From Otis tarda (taxonomy: Eukaryota > Chordata > Aves > Otidiformes > Otididae): 64,000 bases of DNA. The DNA lies in NCBI GenBank assembly GCA_026413225.1, contig CM048552.1, positions 202,133,553 to 202,197,552 of the forward strand, in the 5' to 3' direction. Made by a program: the position numbers and the translations under genes. Numbering within the stretch: position 1 is the first letter of the stretch; every line of letters begins with the position of its first letter. A model generated the notes under the pieces. That model worked only from the letters and a program-made list of their open reading frames with translations. It was not told the origin of the DNA and searched no databases. Of the stretch, positions 1-13,429 are shown in pieces.

Positions 1-168
1 AAACCTTTAGTAAACATGGAAAGTGCCCAAGCCAAGATCTTAGTGTCTGTCCATATACAAACAACCTGTGACCACAATTTAAAAAAGGGAGGAAAAAAAT
101 AGATACTTTAAATTCAATTTTTAGCTTTAAATGCATGCATTCTAAAGAAAACAAAACATAAAACTTAC
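1..168 (-). other. ARHGAP42: ARHGAP42 intron, 5' part only (cut by window edge)
   Basis: This is the start, in transcription order, of the intron after the exon ending at 169. The donor GTAAGTTT occupies 161-168. The rest is AT-rich, with no recognisable gene or repeat. Confidence 0.85.
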
Positions 169-279
169 AGGTTCAACAAATTCAAATTTCTTTTTCTCTT
201 GTACTTCTTGAATTTTAAAAACATATTCTAATGACGCTTCATAAAAGTTCTGATGTTCTCTGTCAATCTGTGTATCTGC
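169..279 (-). CDS. ARHGAP42: ARHGAP42 coding exon (probably exon 6), BAR domain
   Basis: This 111-bp exon encodes 37 residues, beginning [19 protein letters not shown] and ending [13 protein letters not shown], about residues 163-199. The sequence is typical of the long third BAR helix, with the signature [17 protein letters not shown]. Both introns are phase 0. The acceptor ends GTCTTTTAG and the donor is CCT|GTAAGTTT. It is the last exon visible in transcription order. The next, expected to begin with the LLSFLQGLFTFYHEGYEL part of the family sequence, would lie before position 1. ARHGAP26 reads ADSQVDLVRQ at the start of this exon, so the match favours ARHGAP42. Confidence 0.96.
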
Positions 280-3200
280 CTAAAAGACAAAATGAAATAT
301 AGACAACATGAATCTACTCTCATGATTGCTTTAAAAACAGATTTTGTCATTAACAAACAGATCTTACATAAGATTATGTTACGAGCTTCATGGTGTTCAT
401 TTTTCTTCCCGAAAACTAGAATAACTACTTAAAATAGTTAAATGCAAGTTTAAGAAGGTAACATTACACATTTTAGCCTCATGCGTTTTCCCCATGCCTT
501 TTTGATTTCCTCTTCCTTTTTGCACTTTAATATTCTAGCTTTTAGGAGAGCGTGGAAGGAAAGAAAGAAAGGTGGTAGCAGGAACTCTGTCCCTCGTATA
601 TGCAAAGTTTAGAAAAAGAAATAGAAGAGAGTAGCATAGGAATTAAGGAGAGACAAAAAGATCAATATTTCTAATAAAAAGTTTGAGTGTCACATGCACT
701 GAAATATATCTATTTCTCAGCTTCAAAACCTTTCCAAGAAGGTATTTTCTTTCTCAAATAGAGTGTCTTTAACAATGACAGCCTGCAACTTATTATTTTA
801 TAGTATGAGTCCCATGCTCTAGGAATATAAACATATTTAAGTCCTTAACCTCATAAATCAATTATTTTTCTTGCTTTAGTTTTCAAATACAAGAAGTACA
901 AGGCAACACTTGTCAGAAGTGCCTGAATAATACCACTCGACATGAAGATCCAGTACCAAAACAAAGTCTTCTGCTGGAACAACTAAAGAATTAACTCTTA
1001 TCAGCTGGTAAAGAGTAATAGGCTTTTATCCTCAATTTAAACAAGCCATGGGAACAGACAAGCAGTGTAGTATGTGGATAATGCCTAAAGAAGAGACGCA
1101 GATTCCATTTTAATTCATCCTTCCTCACAACAAATCATTTTCTCAAGCAAATCCCTTTTGGGCTACATTAGTTAAGTATTGGTCATAGGTTAAAAAGAAA
1201 TTTTATCAAGTATTGGCAATATGAGTAAAACTGACATATGCCAGTTAAAATATAGCACTATATTTCTGCATATTCTCTAGTTCAATTCTGGCATTAAAAA
1301 TAACAAATATGGGAAAACTGGAAAAGCTAGATACTGCCTTCACTTAATAGCAAACATTAAAACAGCAAACACATCATAAAAGAGGTTTAGAACTTTTAAC
1401 GGTACAAATGCGAAAGCTCAGTGCTTTCCCTCAGGCAGGACTTGATCACCAATAGCACCGAACACCACTAATATCGCTTCTTTAGCTAAGGACATGCTAG
1501 TATCATGATTGGGCCGCACAACCTCTTAATAATATTGATCCACTTCCCTAGTGCAGTGCTCCAGCACTACTTCAAAGCATGGGCTTCAACAATACGTTTC
1601 AAATGATTCAGTACTAGCATTTCCTTCCCATGTCTATAAAAAAACTAATCAGGAAATTAAGTACAAAAAAAATATTATTACGAAGCAGAAATCAAGCACT
1701 CAAAATTCTAATAATCAAGTATTTTAGCACAGAATTAGCTCTGCCATGTGCCATTCATATAGTGTGTTTGGCTACTGTTTTCTTTGATATCCCATCTTAA
1801 CAGTTTTATTTCACCAAAAAATGTATCACAAAGGCAATGCTATATAGAGGAACAGAATCAGGTGTCACCACTCTGGGACATCACCCAGCCAGCCCTCGTT
1901 CACAGAAGTGCAGTCAATAAGCACTTGAGACTGATCTCAGCTCTCACATTTAATTGTAAGCAAATAACAGAATATAGTTTTAACAATGAGCTCTTTCAGG
2001 TTTTGATTCAGAAAAACTCTTTAAATACCTAATTAAATCCATCTCTATTCTGAACAGCATTTAAGCAGATTATAGTTGTAATGATACGGCAACCAAGTGC
2101 CATCTCAAATATGGATGGGTTCCTAAATTAAGGCCGTAATCACCACTAGCGTACAGGGACTAAATAATCATTTCCAAAATATATCTTCTGTAGAAGCTTA
2201 CGAATTACATGAACACCAAGGATGCAGACATGTAAGAACCACAGTCAAAGTGGTTCTTAAGTTTCAAATTGTGAAAGGATTTTCAGACATTTTTCTATGA
2301 CTTCAGGCTGCATGTAAAAAATAAAACGAATTGATGGATATGATATTGAGTCTCTATTTGTATGATATCTAGTTACAATGAATAGTATTTTCATCAATGT
2401 AGGATATTACTAAAATGTACACCAGAACTTAAATACGCTTGGAGACTGAAGTCTTTGCTCTATATGTATGCCTGATTCTGGAACAGATTTCAGAGAAATA
2501 AAATCAGAAGTTTATTAATTTTTTTCACATCACTCAATTCTGACCCTTTTCTGCTCCACTGTGGACTTCCATAGGCAGTGAAAAGACAGTATCAAAAAGG
2601 TTCTTTTTGATGCAAAAGGAAAAAAAGTCTTATCATCCATGTAAACTGCATAACCAGTCTTGGAGGCTATTAAAATATCCAACACATTTCAATTAGATGA
2701 ATATATGCAAACCACTCTCTATAGAATATGTTCAGACCATCAAACTTTAGATGCCTAATTAACGTACTCTCAACTGCACTCAAGTGAGATATGTAAAATA
2801 GCCCAATACAGTATGAGAACTACTCCTTGCTCACTGCACTACTCTTTAACCCATATAATGTAATGAGGTATCAAGAAATCTCAACAATTGAAAGAAACAG
2901 TAGGTTAAAAAAGATGACGTATTTTTCAGTGTGACAGCAGCAGACAAAAAATGGTATTCCCATCTCACTAAAGGCGTGTCGCCGGCTTGAGGCAAGGCCT
3001 TCCCTTCACTTGTATTGAGAACTAAAGTCCCAGTCACCAGCATCGCTTGGTTCTTTGCTCGTGTCCTGGCTCTCCTGTGAGCTGCTCCAACAAACTCTGT
3101 CCTGGACATATGGGCTATAAGTGGGGCTCACCTGAACCACTCGGGATGAGTCAACAGCTATCACTTGGACTTTGGACGAGGAACTGGTGCTTGGCCTCTT

Positions 3201-4573
3201 TTTATTTACGATACAAAAGTCTCCCTGGCTAACGTTTTTGGTACTGATTTGCTATTCTGCCTTCTACTTACGGTGGGACTATGTTGCTGATTCAGCACAC
3301 CTGTAGCTGCATAAAACTGGGAAAGACAGAAACTAAAAGATACGCCCAAGATGCTTTACAAGTGGGACATCCAGAAAAGTAAAAAACTTCAGCCTCAGTT
3401 ACAAGATTTTAAAATCCAGAGATGTCACTTAAGGACACAGAGGAAAAAGCTATTCTGGTTTTCCATTAGTTTATATACTTGAGCCAAATCCACTGTTATT
3501 CTACCACAGTTATTTAGATTCACAGTTGTTACTTTTCACTTCAATTGCTATTTTTAGATTGTAATTATTCTCATGTCTCAAGAGTAAAATATTTTATTTA
3601 TTTTATTTTATTTCTATTCTAGACTAAATTGGTGTTTAAGTTCAGTTTTCCACATTTTTATTTTTAATTTAAATTACAGTATTATTGGTAAACACACAAA
3701 AAAAAACTCCTTCAATTTGTGACTGAATGATGGTCACCTCTGTTTTCTGTGAAAATTCCACCTGCAAACTAATCTCCATGATTTAAGAGTCAGTGTGACA
3801 ACCATAATCCCATCAAAATAATTTTTAACTACTTTAGGCACAAATCCCAAAGTGTCACTGACATAAAATTGCTGGGTTTACTGTAATTTGCCTCAAAGAC
3901 AAATAATAATTATTTCTACTAGCATACTGAAAAGCCCCGTCGTCCTCCTGTTAAACTAGAAGTCATCATGGGTTGCTTTTTTTTTCAAAAAAAAAAACCC
4001 AACAAAACCAAAAAACAACAACAGAAAATAATTATACATATAGACTCTTCAAAGCTTAAACTGTGGATACAATTTCAGGGCATGATGCTGCAATCTCAGA
4101 ATAAGATGAAAAAGAGGAAAAAAGAAGCATAAAAAAAGCACTATGAAAGTGATCTCAGTTCGGCCTCCCAGATTAAAATTTACGTGAAACAGAAGCATAA
4201 TTCCATTGAGTAATAAGTTAAAGAGAAAAAAAAAAGCAATTAATTATTTGGTTTCCAAATATTGCATATATACTTTATAAAAGTCACTTTTTATTGTAGT
4301 AATATGATTCTGTTGTTGCAACCAATAAATATTAACTGTACTTGAAGAACACAAAGTTGGACATGTAGAACATTGCCTTGTTAAAATATTTAACTCACTA
4401 GGGTCATATTAATCCCACTCAAGAATTTATATTCACAACAAGCGTGACTGTAGAAAATCATCACAATTTCAAATTAACAAAATTTGTTATTCAGCATGTC
4501 TTGAAAAGAAACAGTTTGTTCTCACGATCTCTACGCAAACATGAAACTGGGTAAGAGTGTGTTTCGTGCTTAC
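280..4573 (-). other. ARHGAP42: ARHGAP42 intron of 4.3 kb
   Basis: The intron is bounded by donor GTAAGC at 4568-4573 and an acceptor ending TTTTAG at 280. It is AT-rich throughout with short A and T runs, for example around 3596-3612 and 3976-4000. I see no CR1 copy, RNA gene or supported open frame. The short open frames near 1784-2032 and 2846-3232 have no recognisable protein and overlap each other on opposite strands. Confidence 0.85.
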
Positions 4574-4675
4574 GTCTTGCAAATGAGATTCTTTCTTCTT
4601 TGCTGATAAATTTAAGTGCTTCTCTAGGATGGAATAATATTTCTCACTTTCCTTGTCAAACTTCTTTTTCCCATC
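4574..4675 (-). CDS. ARHGAP42: ARHGAP42 coding exon (probably exon 5), BAR domain
   Basis: This 102-bp exon encodes 34 residues, beginning DGKKKFDKESEKYYSILEK and ending AKKKESHLQD, about residues 129-162. The lysine-rich segments fit the positively charged face with which BAR domains contact membranes; this role is inferred from the family. Both introns are phase 0. The acceptor is TTTTGTTTTTCAG and the donor GAC|GTAAGC. The last codon is GAC (Asp), where I remember Glu in the human protein; a conservative change if my recollection is right. It joins in frame to GCAGATACA at the start of the next exon (HLQD-ADTQ). The exon lies between introns of 17.7 kb and 4.3 kb. Confidence 0.96.
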
Positions 4676-6349
4676 CTGAAAAACAAAACATTGCCAAGTA
4701 AAGCATTTGACTAAATATCACAGCTAACTTAAATTAATGCCAAAATATATCTGGTTATAAAGCCATTTTTGTTGGTTTCCATGTTTTCAGGGTTTAATTC
4801 TCAATTGAGCCTGAAGATACTAGGAGGATTGATTCAATTATTAAATGCAATATTAAGCAGGATTTTTTCCATAAATAATAAACTTATACAATAGACTTGC
4901 ATAGTTTCCCATAATAAATACACATGAGGTTTTATGTAGGTGGTATCTTGCTAAGTAGACACTTAATGGAAGATAATTTTCTTCCCCAATTATAAATGTA
5001 CCTACCTGTCACACTGTCTTTGTTGAATAAAAACACTGTGGAAGAGGTAGGTGAGTATAACAAATTTGATTATGATACAGGCCAATCCTTTGCATTTAAG
5101 AATAATACATGCTTATTTTCTACCCACACTCTTAAAACATGAGGATGATGGAAAAGCGCATATGTGGTTGCAAAAAACTGATCTAAAAGTCTACTTCCAA
5201 TAATGTTTTGATGTGACTGTATATTTAAGCTTGTCTCCCTTGAAAGAGCTATCCTCTTTCCTTTCCCACTCCTCTTATGTTTTTCCCATCATATGAAGAA
5301 AGTCCACACATTTCTACTGTAAGATTACTTTAATATATGACAATAAAAAAGGCTAAGCTATAAGTAAATTAAGAAATATCTTATTTTCTGTAATCTAATT
5401 TACAATTTATACTTGAATGTTTTTCAAAATCAGCTATTATGAAATTTATATCTGAACTTTAAGAAAAAGCTTTCTCAAAAGCTTTTCTATCTTTCAAGAA
5501 GTGACAAATTTCAGGAAAAAGGAGAAGGGAATAAAGTAAATAACCCATTGGAGTATTATTAATGATAAAAATATAATTTTTAATTATAGAATTATATATC
5601 CTCTAATTAAGAGCACCTCTCTGCCACTTACTTTTACAATCTTAGATAAGTCCTAATGGTTCCTTCTAATTATTAACAAGTTGAATATTTTGAGAAAATA
5701 AACAAAACTCAAGATGACCAGTCCTACTTATACATCTGCAAAAACTATTAATGGTGGAAAAACTAATTACTGGACATAATGCAGTGGCATCAGGTCATCT
5801 TCAGAACTGTAGTGATTCTTTCCTGACCCCTTTCTTCCTAGCAAAAAGGGAAAAAGAAAAAACTAAAGCTTGTTTTTTGCCTAGAATGGGAAAAGAAGCT
5901 ACACGAACCACCTTCCAAAATCTTTCCCAAACATATTCTTAAAGGAAGAGAGAAGGCAGAATGCAGGACTTGCCAAATAACTGATTAGTCAAGAAATCAG
6001 CTTTTGTGGGACTGAAATCACAGGTGGGTTCTACAATCATAGCTTTATTGGGGAATACTCAAGTGCCAGGTCTTTAAGATCAAGCAAGAGCAACCTGAGT
6101 ATCTCTTTGGTCAAAAACAGAAATTCAGTTCAGTTGATCACACACCACAGATACGTATCTTTTGTGTAACAGGTGCAGTTAGTTGCATACTGTCTTATCT
6201 TCTGAGACAACGTCAAGGTACTGGACTAAAAAAAATGCAATGGACTTTTTTAAAATCCAAGTGACACAGGTGGCAAAGTCACCATCTTGAGGGCAAACTC
6301 AACTCACACAATGAAAACTGCAAAGAAAATTACTTTTCAATTTTTTTTT

Positions 6350-7690
6350 TCCAGTGTCACTGAAAGTTGGGAGAGGAGTCTGGCTGATTGCAATACTGAA
6401 GCCTTTGGTCACAGGTAGCTGCAGTTCAGTGGTGTATACCCTGTCCAGGAGACCATCTACTTCAGAATGTAACCTGCCATAGCCTTTGACAATGAAGCCT
6501 GGGTGCAGGTGACATTTACTGCATATCTGGGCTTGAAGCTGTGCTTCCCTTTACAGCCTCGGAGGTCAGACCCAAGGAAAGAGATGTGGAGCCACGGGCA
6601 AAGCCCCTGCAGGATTACCTGTGCCAGACTGAGAATCACCCAGCCCAGCCGGATCAGCACCAATTCCTTCTCCAATAGATTTATGACATGAGCAGTAGGT
6701 ATTCCTCTTGCCTCGTGAACTATTTGTCTCAGAATCAAGCTGATCTACAGGTAGTGGATGATCTGAAGTCTGGTCAGGCACTTGAGCTCACATTAACATT
6801 AACATAACCTTTACTAACAAGAGCTGGAAAAGAATCTGAAGTCTAAGCCACTTGGTGAATTTCAAAGAGAAAGGTATGAAAATGGGATTTGGTGGTCTGA
6901 AATAGCTCCTCTTTCAGCATACAGCATGTCAAACGAACATGAACTCCAAGAGGTATCCATTCACATATCTAATGCGGTTCCCAATGCTCCAAATCTAGGC
7001 GCTAATATTTTGCACTAACATCTACAGCAAAACCTATGAATTACATATCGCATTATCTATTCTCTTTAAATGTAAAAAGGAAAACACAGAGAGTAAATGA
7101 TCACATCTAAACTCCTCCAGAAACAAGAAAAAAATTTTCAAATAAACTAATTGTGGTTGCAAGGCATCTCATATCTCACATGAAGCTTCACGAAGATCTC
7201 TGTGGCACCATCCATCAGGCCATGCAGAATTTGAAGGCTCTCTTGGTTTTCCGCCAGCACTGCCAGTCTCCCCCAGACTGTAACTCTCTGCTGTAACCGT
7301 GATCCGCTCAACCACTACTTTCACAGTTTTTACATCAGTTAGGTTAAAGAGAAAACTAACAATCTGGAGCTTCCTTGATGCCAGGACAACCTCTAGTCCA
7401 AGTACAGCATTTCCAGGGACAGCACATCCTATTAACTTCTTTTTTTTTCCCCTCAGATTCTAACACAACAAAATTTCTCCCTTCAAAGCTGGAAGTGGAC
7501 AAAGTAAGGAGAATAAACAGAAGCAGACTGAGAATAAATATCATTTGGTGGTTTTGACTGCATTTGTGTCTTTACTCCGTGATACATCCGGGAATAAGGC
7601 TGCAGTGCCAGCAAGACAGTGTTTCCAGCACTGTATTGATCACTCAGACATGTTTCTGGGAAAAGCCTAAAAAATACCAGCCCCACAGGT
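6350..7690 (-). other. Possible broken coding sequence, unassigned
   Basis: Several neighbouring minus-strand stretches read like protein, but in shifting frames. Around 7484-7686 one reads NTVLLALQPYSRMYHGVKT, around 7333-7470 LFNLTDVKTVKVVVERIT, at 7150-7278 ESLQILHGLMDGATEIFVK, and at 6350-6509 LPVTKGFSIAISQTPLPTF. Each is open for 40 or more codons with a mixed residue composition, unlike translations of the AT-rich intron nearby. Stops and frame changes separate them, so no intact gene is present. I do not recognise the family. It could be a degraded retrocopy, an old mobile element, or chance. Confidence 0.3.
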
Positions 7691-9757
7691 GAGTGAGTTC
7701 CCTTTACTTTAAATATCCTCTACTGTGCCAGTAAAACCCACATATTTGAATGTACTGAAGCCTCTGAAAACTGTTTACTTCATAAAAATAAAAAAATAAA
7801 AAAAAAATTATACACTCAGAATCAAGTGATTCATTTTCTGGAAGAGAAGAAACACTTCAGTTTACGCCAAGATGACTCTCACCTCGCACACTCAGCCAGT
7901 GACTCACAGCACACAGGCGCATCCTAAGCGGAGTCAAAGCCTTACCTCACTCCAGCTTTAGCCTTTTCTCCTGCAACTTGCAAAACACAGCTGTTGCCCA
8001 AATTAATCATCTGAATCCTCGTCCCAGCTATCAGTGCCTGTGAGACTAAGAATCCTATTTTTCCACAAGACATGAGGTTTACAAAGAGTTTCCATGTGAA
8101 AATACCTCCTCAAAGCTTAGGAGACAGAGGATTGCTTCTGTCTCTAGATCCTAGATCAAACCCCAAGGAGAAAAGAGATGTGGCTGGATAAGAAAGTTCG
8201 TGCTGTACTGTTACCAGAACAGACAGCACCAGCCGTGACACAAAACGTTAACATGTGGCCGTTAGGAAGATGCTGTTTCTGACCTCTGCACTGTATCTCG
8301 TACTCTCTTCAGCCTCCAGATACCTTTCTTCCTTGCACATCCTTCCTGCAAGTAATTCCCATCCTTTCTCTTTGCTCTGCAAACTTATCAATCATTTATG
8401 TCAAAATACCATCTACAACATATAAAAATAGCCATGTGAGATCATTAGGAGGGTGCAATTAAAAAAATCTAAACACAGAAAAAGACATATTTAAAAACAC
8501 TAATCCTTGATGTATTTTGCACCTTTTGTATTGTATTTTGTAAGATCATATTCTACAGATCCTAAGCACTGCAAATTGTTGTTCAACCCTTCTCTCAGGT
8601 GCATCAGGTCACTAAGACTTAAAACAGCTACAAAATATTTAGTTTTACCTATCTAGGATCTAGGTTTAATTTCTGTTTTTATTCTCTCTGCTTAGTTTTC
8701 CTCTATAGTTTTATTCCAAAACTGATTAATCTCCAAAAAGAGAAACTTATCTTTTCAGAAATAAATTTTTGACAGCACCAATTACAGACATGTCAGTTAG
8801 AAGTTTAACTCAGAAGATGATCTCCGACCTCTTCTGTTTTACAGAAATCTATAGCTGTGAAAAGAGCAGACATCAATTACTAAAAAGGTGACTCAATTGA
8901 GGCAGATAATTTTTTTCCTGCTTAGAAAGATTTTGACTCCATGCTGTAACTAATCATATGCATGCAATGAATCGCTGTCATAATTCCTACAACTCTTAAA
9001 CACAAGTTGTATTTTTGGATGTAAAGCAGAAAGAGTTACTACATTTCAAAGCTGACTTCTAATTTCTAGTGGGAACATCAAGAAATCAGGGTTTTGGTTT
9101 TTTTAATGGTCTAAATTTGCCACTACTTTGTGTCCAGTACTTTACATAAAAATTGTTATATGTATCTCCAAAATTATTATATAAATTATTGATATTTATT
9201 TATCATAAAGAGCCTTTGCCATCCTTCTCATTTCATTTTTTTTCTAGTTACAATGACTTTTGGTGCTATTCTTATCCATTAGCATATCTTAGGTAAACCT
9301 TACATCTGCTCATAAATAAGATATTTGTACTCTTTCGTTTGTCCCAGAATTCCTATTTAAACTTTAACATGCTAATCTTTAAAACAAAAAAAAAAATCCT
9401 GTACATTTAGTTCAGATTAATTTTCAACAACAATGTCCTTGCACAACCATAAAATAAACATGTTTTGTAAGAGGTGATTTTAAAAGGATCAAGAAAGGAA
9501 ATGAAAATAGAAAACACCGCAAAGAAACTATTTGGAGAAAAAAATCCAATGAGAATCTCTCACTTAATTAGGAAAACAAGTGAACATTGTGAAACTTGGC
9601 TGTGATTATTTCTTGCTTTCTCCATCCCAAATCAGTACATGTTTTTCTCACCAACTCAAGCTGAGATGCAGAAACTGTAGAAACTGGCACAGAAATGCAA
9701 GAATACAACTCGAATATAGATCAAGTCAGACATATTTGTCAGTGGAAGAAACTGAAG

Positions 9758-9806
9758 GCTGAGATCAATAAAGCCACATCTCTGCTGAGATCAATAAAGC
9801 CACATC
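9758..9806. repeat. 26-bp tandem duplication
   Basis: The 23-base word GCTGAGATCAATAAAGCCAC+ATC occurs at 9758-9780 and again at 9784-9806 without a mismatch, giving a 26-bp period. It lies about 75 bp before the 3'-truncated CR1 fragment. Confidence 0.95.
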
Positions 9807-9880
9807 CCCTTTCTTTGTCTCTGACAACAACTGCAAAAATGTTGGTATAAACCACACTGGTATCACAAGGCTTTATCATG

Positions 9881-10214
9881 AGACTTGTTGGAGCAAGTCC
9901 AGACGACGGCCAGAAAGATGATCAGAGGGCTGGAGCACCTCTGCCATGAGGACAGGCTGAGAGAGTTGGGGCTGTTCAGCCTGGAGAAGAGGAGGCTCTG
10001 GGGACAACCTTATAACGACCTTCCAGTACCTAAAGGGGGCCTACAAGAAAGCTGGAAAGGAACTTTTGACAAGGGCATGTAGTGATAGGACAAGGGCTTT
10101 AAACTGGAAGAAGGTAGACTTAGATTAGATATAAGGAGGAAATTCTCTACTGTGAGGATGGTGAGGCACTGGAACTGGTTGCCCAGAGAAGTTGTGGATG
10201 CCCCATCCCTGGAT
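9881..10214 (+). repeat. CR1 LINE fragment, 3'-truncated
   Basis: The sequence follows the CR1 consensus from the [20 protein letters not shown] coding region through the block that normally reads GTTGCCCAGAGAGGTGGTGGATG. It breaks off after CCCCATCCCTGGA without the last 150 or so bases and without the octamer tail. CR1 copies are normally truncated at the 5' end only, so the missing 3' end points to a later deletion or rearrangement. The reading frame is broken. Confidence 0.93.
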
Positions 10215-11101
10215 GTGGGAAATAATATGAGGTGGAACAAAGTTATATCACAGTTTACAAAGAAACTATTGCTGCTCGATATAAAATAGAATTAATATAG
10301 TAATAAATTATGACTTGTTACTCATACCTGCTAGTGAAAACACTTCTAAATTGAAGCTGAATGCATAATGTAGAAAATTAAATATCCTAAGAACTATAAA
10401 ACTTTACATCAACTATTTACCTAAAAAGAACAACCATATGCAAACCATGAATATCCAGAAACTAATATGCTGTAAGACACATAATTATAATAAAAAGAAC
10501 ATATTGCAACTATGAAGTATAACAAGGCAATAAACCAGGAATACAAGAGTGTTTAGCAGCATTAAAGCTATGAAGACAGATATTAAAAACTGGCAGCTTG
10601 AAAAATAACCTCAACTAAAATCAGGTAAGACATGCATAAAACTAAAAACATACTTTAAACAAACCAAAACTAATTTAAGTTTAGGATGGAGTTCACATCT
10701 GTAAAATACTGAGTAACCCTGCAAGAGAGAATTTACTTTCAGGTTCAAAAACTTCTGAAGAAAATTTTCTTTCCCTTCTGTAATGCCTCGACAGATCCAA
10801 ATATCAGGTACTTTCAAAAACGTTTCCTGGAAGAAGAGAATCCTACAGCCATCTGCTAATACTTCCCTATTTAGTTCCCTCAGATGTGTGCAGACAGAAG
10901 GTATTTAACAGTGGAGACTAAAAAAAGAGCAAGAAAGTTTCACTATTTATATGAGATATAAATTCTGTTCAAATTAAGAAACAGTTACTACTAAATGAAC
11001 AAATGTGCTTCTAGGATGCAATTTGTTTCTCTCTAAAAAATTCTCTCTTGAAATGGAAAAAAATACTAAGAGTTCCCAGCACTGCCGTGAAAAGGCACGC
11101 A

Positions 11102-11123
11102 AACCTGCCAATACTGGCAGGTT
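11102..11123. repeat. Perfect 9-bp inverted repeat with 4-base loop
   Basis: AACCTGCCA at 11102-11110 is followed by ATAC and then TGGCAGGTT at 11115-11123. Allowing one bulged A at 11101, two more G-C pairs (11099-11100 with 11124-11125) extend the stem to 11 pairs. It may be chance in a 64 kb window. Confidence 0.85.
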
Positions 11124-13429
11124 GCAAAGCAGGACACATGAGATGACTCCCTGTTACTCAGCTGCAGAGCTGTCTCGAGTTTATTTGGCATTTGCCGATT
11201 CCAGGAGTGGCTGCTAGATGTCTGGGAATCTGTTAAATCCCTGCCCAAACAGCAGGACTGGTAAGCCTACACACGTAATCTAGTTTTATTGGGTTTACTG
11301 TCTACTAAATATGAAGTATTTTTGCTGGAATATCTTACTTAGGATATTAGTGTGTTACTGGATAAATAATATGAAGAAGTTCCCCAGAACAGAAGGAGCT
11401 GACTTTTTAAACCCTTCTCTGAAGCAGGTTTAGGATAGTTTTCTGAAATTTAAAATGTTTTATCGTAACAGCAAAAGGGTCTCCTGTTCCTGTACAAAAG
11501 CTTGTGACCTTAAATGATTAAAAAAAGAAAGTTACCTATGCTCTTTAGGAATTCAGAAAGAAGGTTGAATTAACTCTGTACACTTCATCAAAAGTCATAC
11601 AGAATAAACTGCTCAAGTCACAAGCAATGCAGATATTTGTTAGAAATCAATACAGCTATATATGCTGAGTAGAAAGCAAATGACAACAAAAGATACAACT
11701 CAATCCTAAGTCATCACTTACATGACAAAAGGAAAGAAGCCAACTCAAATTTGGTACATGCTGTTCTTCAAAAATAAAAGTCCACCAGCAGTCACAGATG
11801 TTGCGATTTAGAATATTTAAAATGCTGAAGTCACTGAGCTGATGGCACTATCCATGGATACCTGTTAACATTAATGCCTACAAAATTATACTGGAGAGCA
11901 GACATTCTCTGCATGAGTAGAAAGTCATAGTGGTTTCTCTTCTCATTATCTAGTCCCACCATGAGCTTATAAAACTTCCTAAAGTTCATAAAAAAAAAAC
12001 CAAACCAAAACAAAAACCAAATCACAACACCACAATGCCTCCTATTGTTTCTGCTTCATTTCCATGCACACCAAATTAAGTTCAGGTCAGATGACAAAGT
12101 GGGGCAAACAGAAACAAAAGGCTTACAGGGAAAGACAAGTGTAACACCATTGTATAGGTCTGGTGGGTTGTAGCTGACCCTTCGATGCAAACAGTACCAC
12201 ACGTGCACTGCACGGACAGAAGAAAACCAACATTTACAATGGATGATATTGCACTGGTCTTACTCAAGGGGAACAAGCAGCTCCAATTTTTGCCAAATCT
12301 TCCATTTCAGCACCTGGACTAAAAAGGGACAAATCTCTCAGCTTCACCCATGTTTAGACAGCTACAAGTTGGCCTTTCAAGTTCAGCAGTCATACCAACC
12401 TGTTATCTAGTGCTGCGCCAACAGTGAAAAAAGGCTTGTTTTCCTTGATTCTCCAGTTCTCATACTAAGGACAGAGAAGATAGACTTGGTTCTATAGTTA
12501 CTAACATAAATGCACAGAAATACTAAAGATAAGGTGTCCAGCTATGTGGATTGCAAGCACAGAGCAGGGCTGCTACAGGCACCATAGCTTTTGTAGCACC
12601 ATCTTTGCACTTGACAGCGTGGCTTGCTTTCATTCTAACAGTCAGACTAGTGAACTTCTCAACTACAAGAAGAACATCCAGTTTCTAAAACCGTATTACA
12701 CTAGTCAACAACTTCCCTTAGTCTCCACCACTGCCCCTTTCCTGCCATTGCTGCTTCTCTTTGTCCGTTCCTAAGTGGCCGTCACCCATTCCCCAAGCAG
12801 CTGCTTTACTGGTATCTTGCACCTGACTCGCTTGCTCTCCTCATCCACATTTCTCCCTCCAGTACTGGTTTTCTTCCCTCGCTATCAAGGCACACCACCA
12901 TTTCAGGTTCTACATCCCTCCTTTCCTATGCTAAATTCCCCCACAAATAAAGTGTATTTCAGTAATGTCTCAAGTACACCAGTAAACTAAAATGCCTATG
13001 AAGAGGCCATTTCATCTGTACAGTCAGCAATTATCTTCTTTCCTTTGTGTACTTGAAGTAAAGAAAATGCAAAAAAGCTGCCAAGAACAGAATGTCATTC
13101 ACATAAAGCTATTCTGACAGACGAGCTTGTAACGTCGCATACTCGTTGCTTTATTTTAAAAGCAGAAGATAAAAATATCACTGTCTTACGTGGTTATTTC
13201 TTTTTAAAAACACTCTTCGGGAACCTCTCTCCCATCTATGCCAACCAATCAGCTGGCATCGTTGATTTCAGCGTGCCAGCAGCACGTTCAGCACAGCTCA
13301 CGGTCCCACGCCACCCTCCACTTCATCGCAATGGGACCACAAAGCTCATCTGAGGAAGAACTTGAGGCGTGTTATGAGAAAGTTTTTAGATTAATACACA
13401 CAAGTGGAAGCTGTGCTGTTTAAAGATAG

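Noticed and set aside
9881-10214. Possible separate gene from the 65-codon plus-strand frame
   Set aside because: It is the CR1 ORF2 C-terminus with a broken frame.
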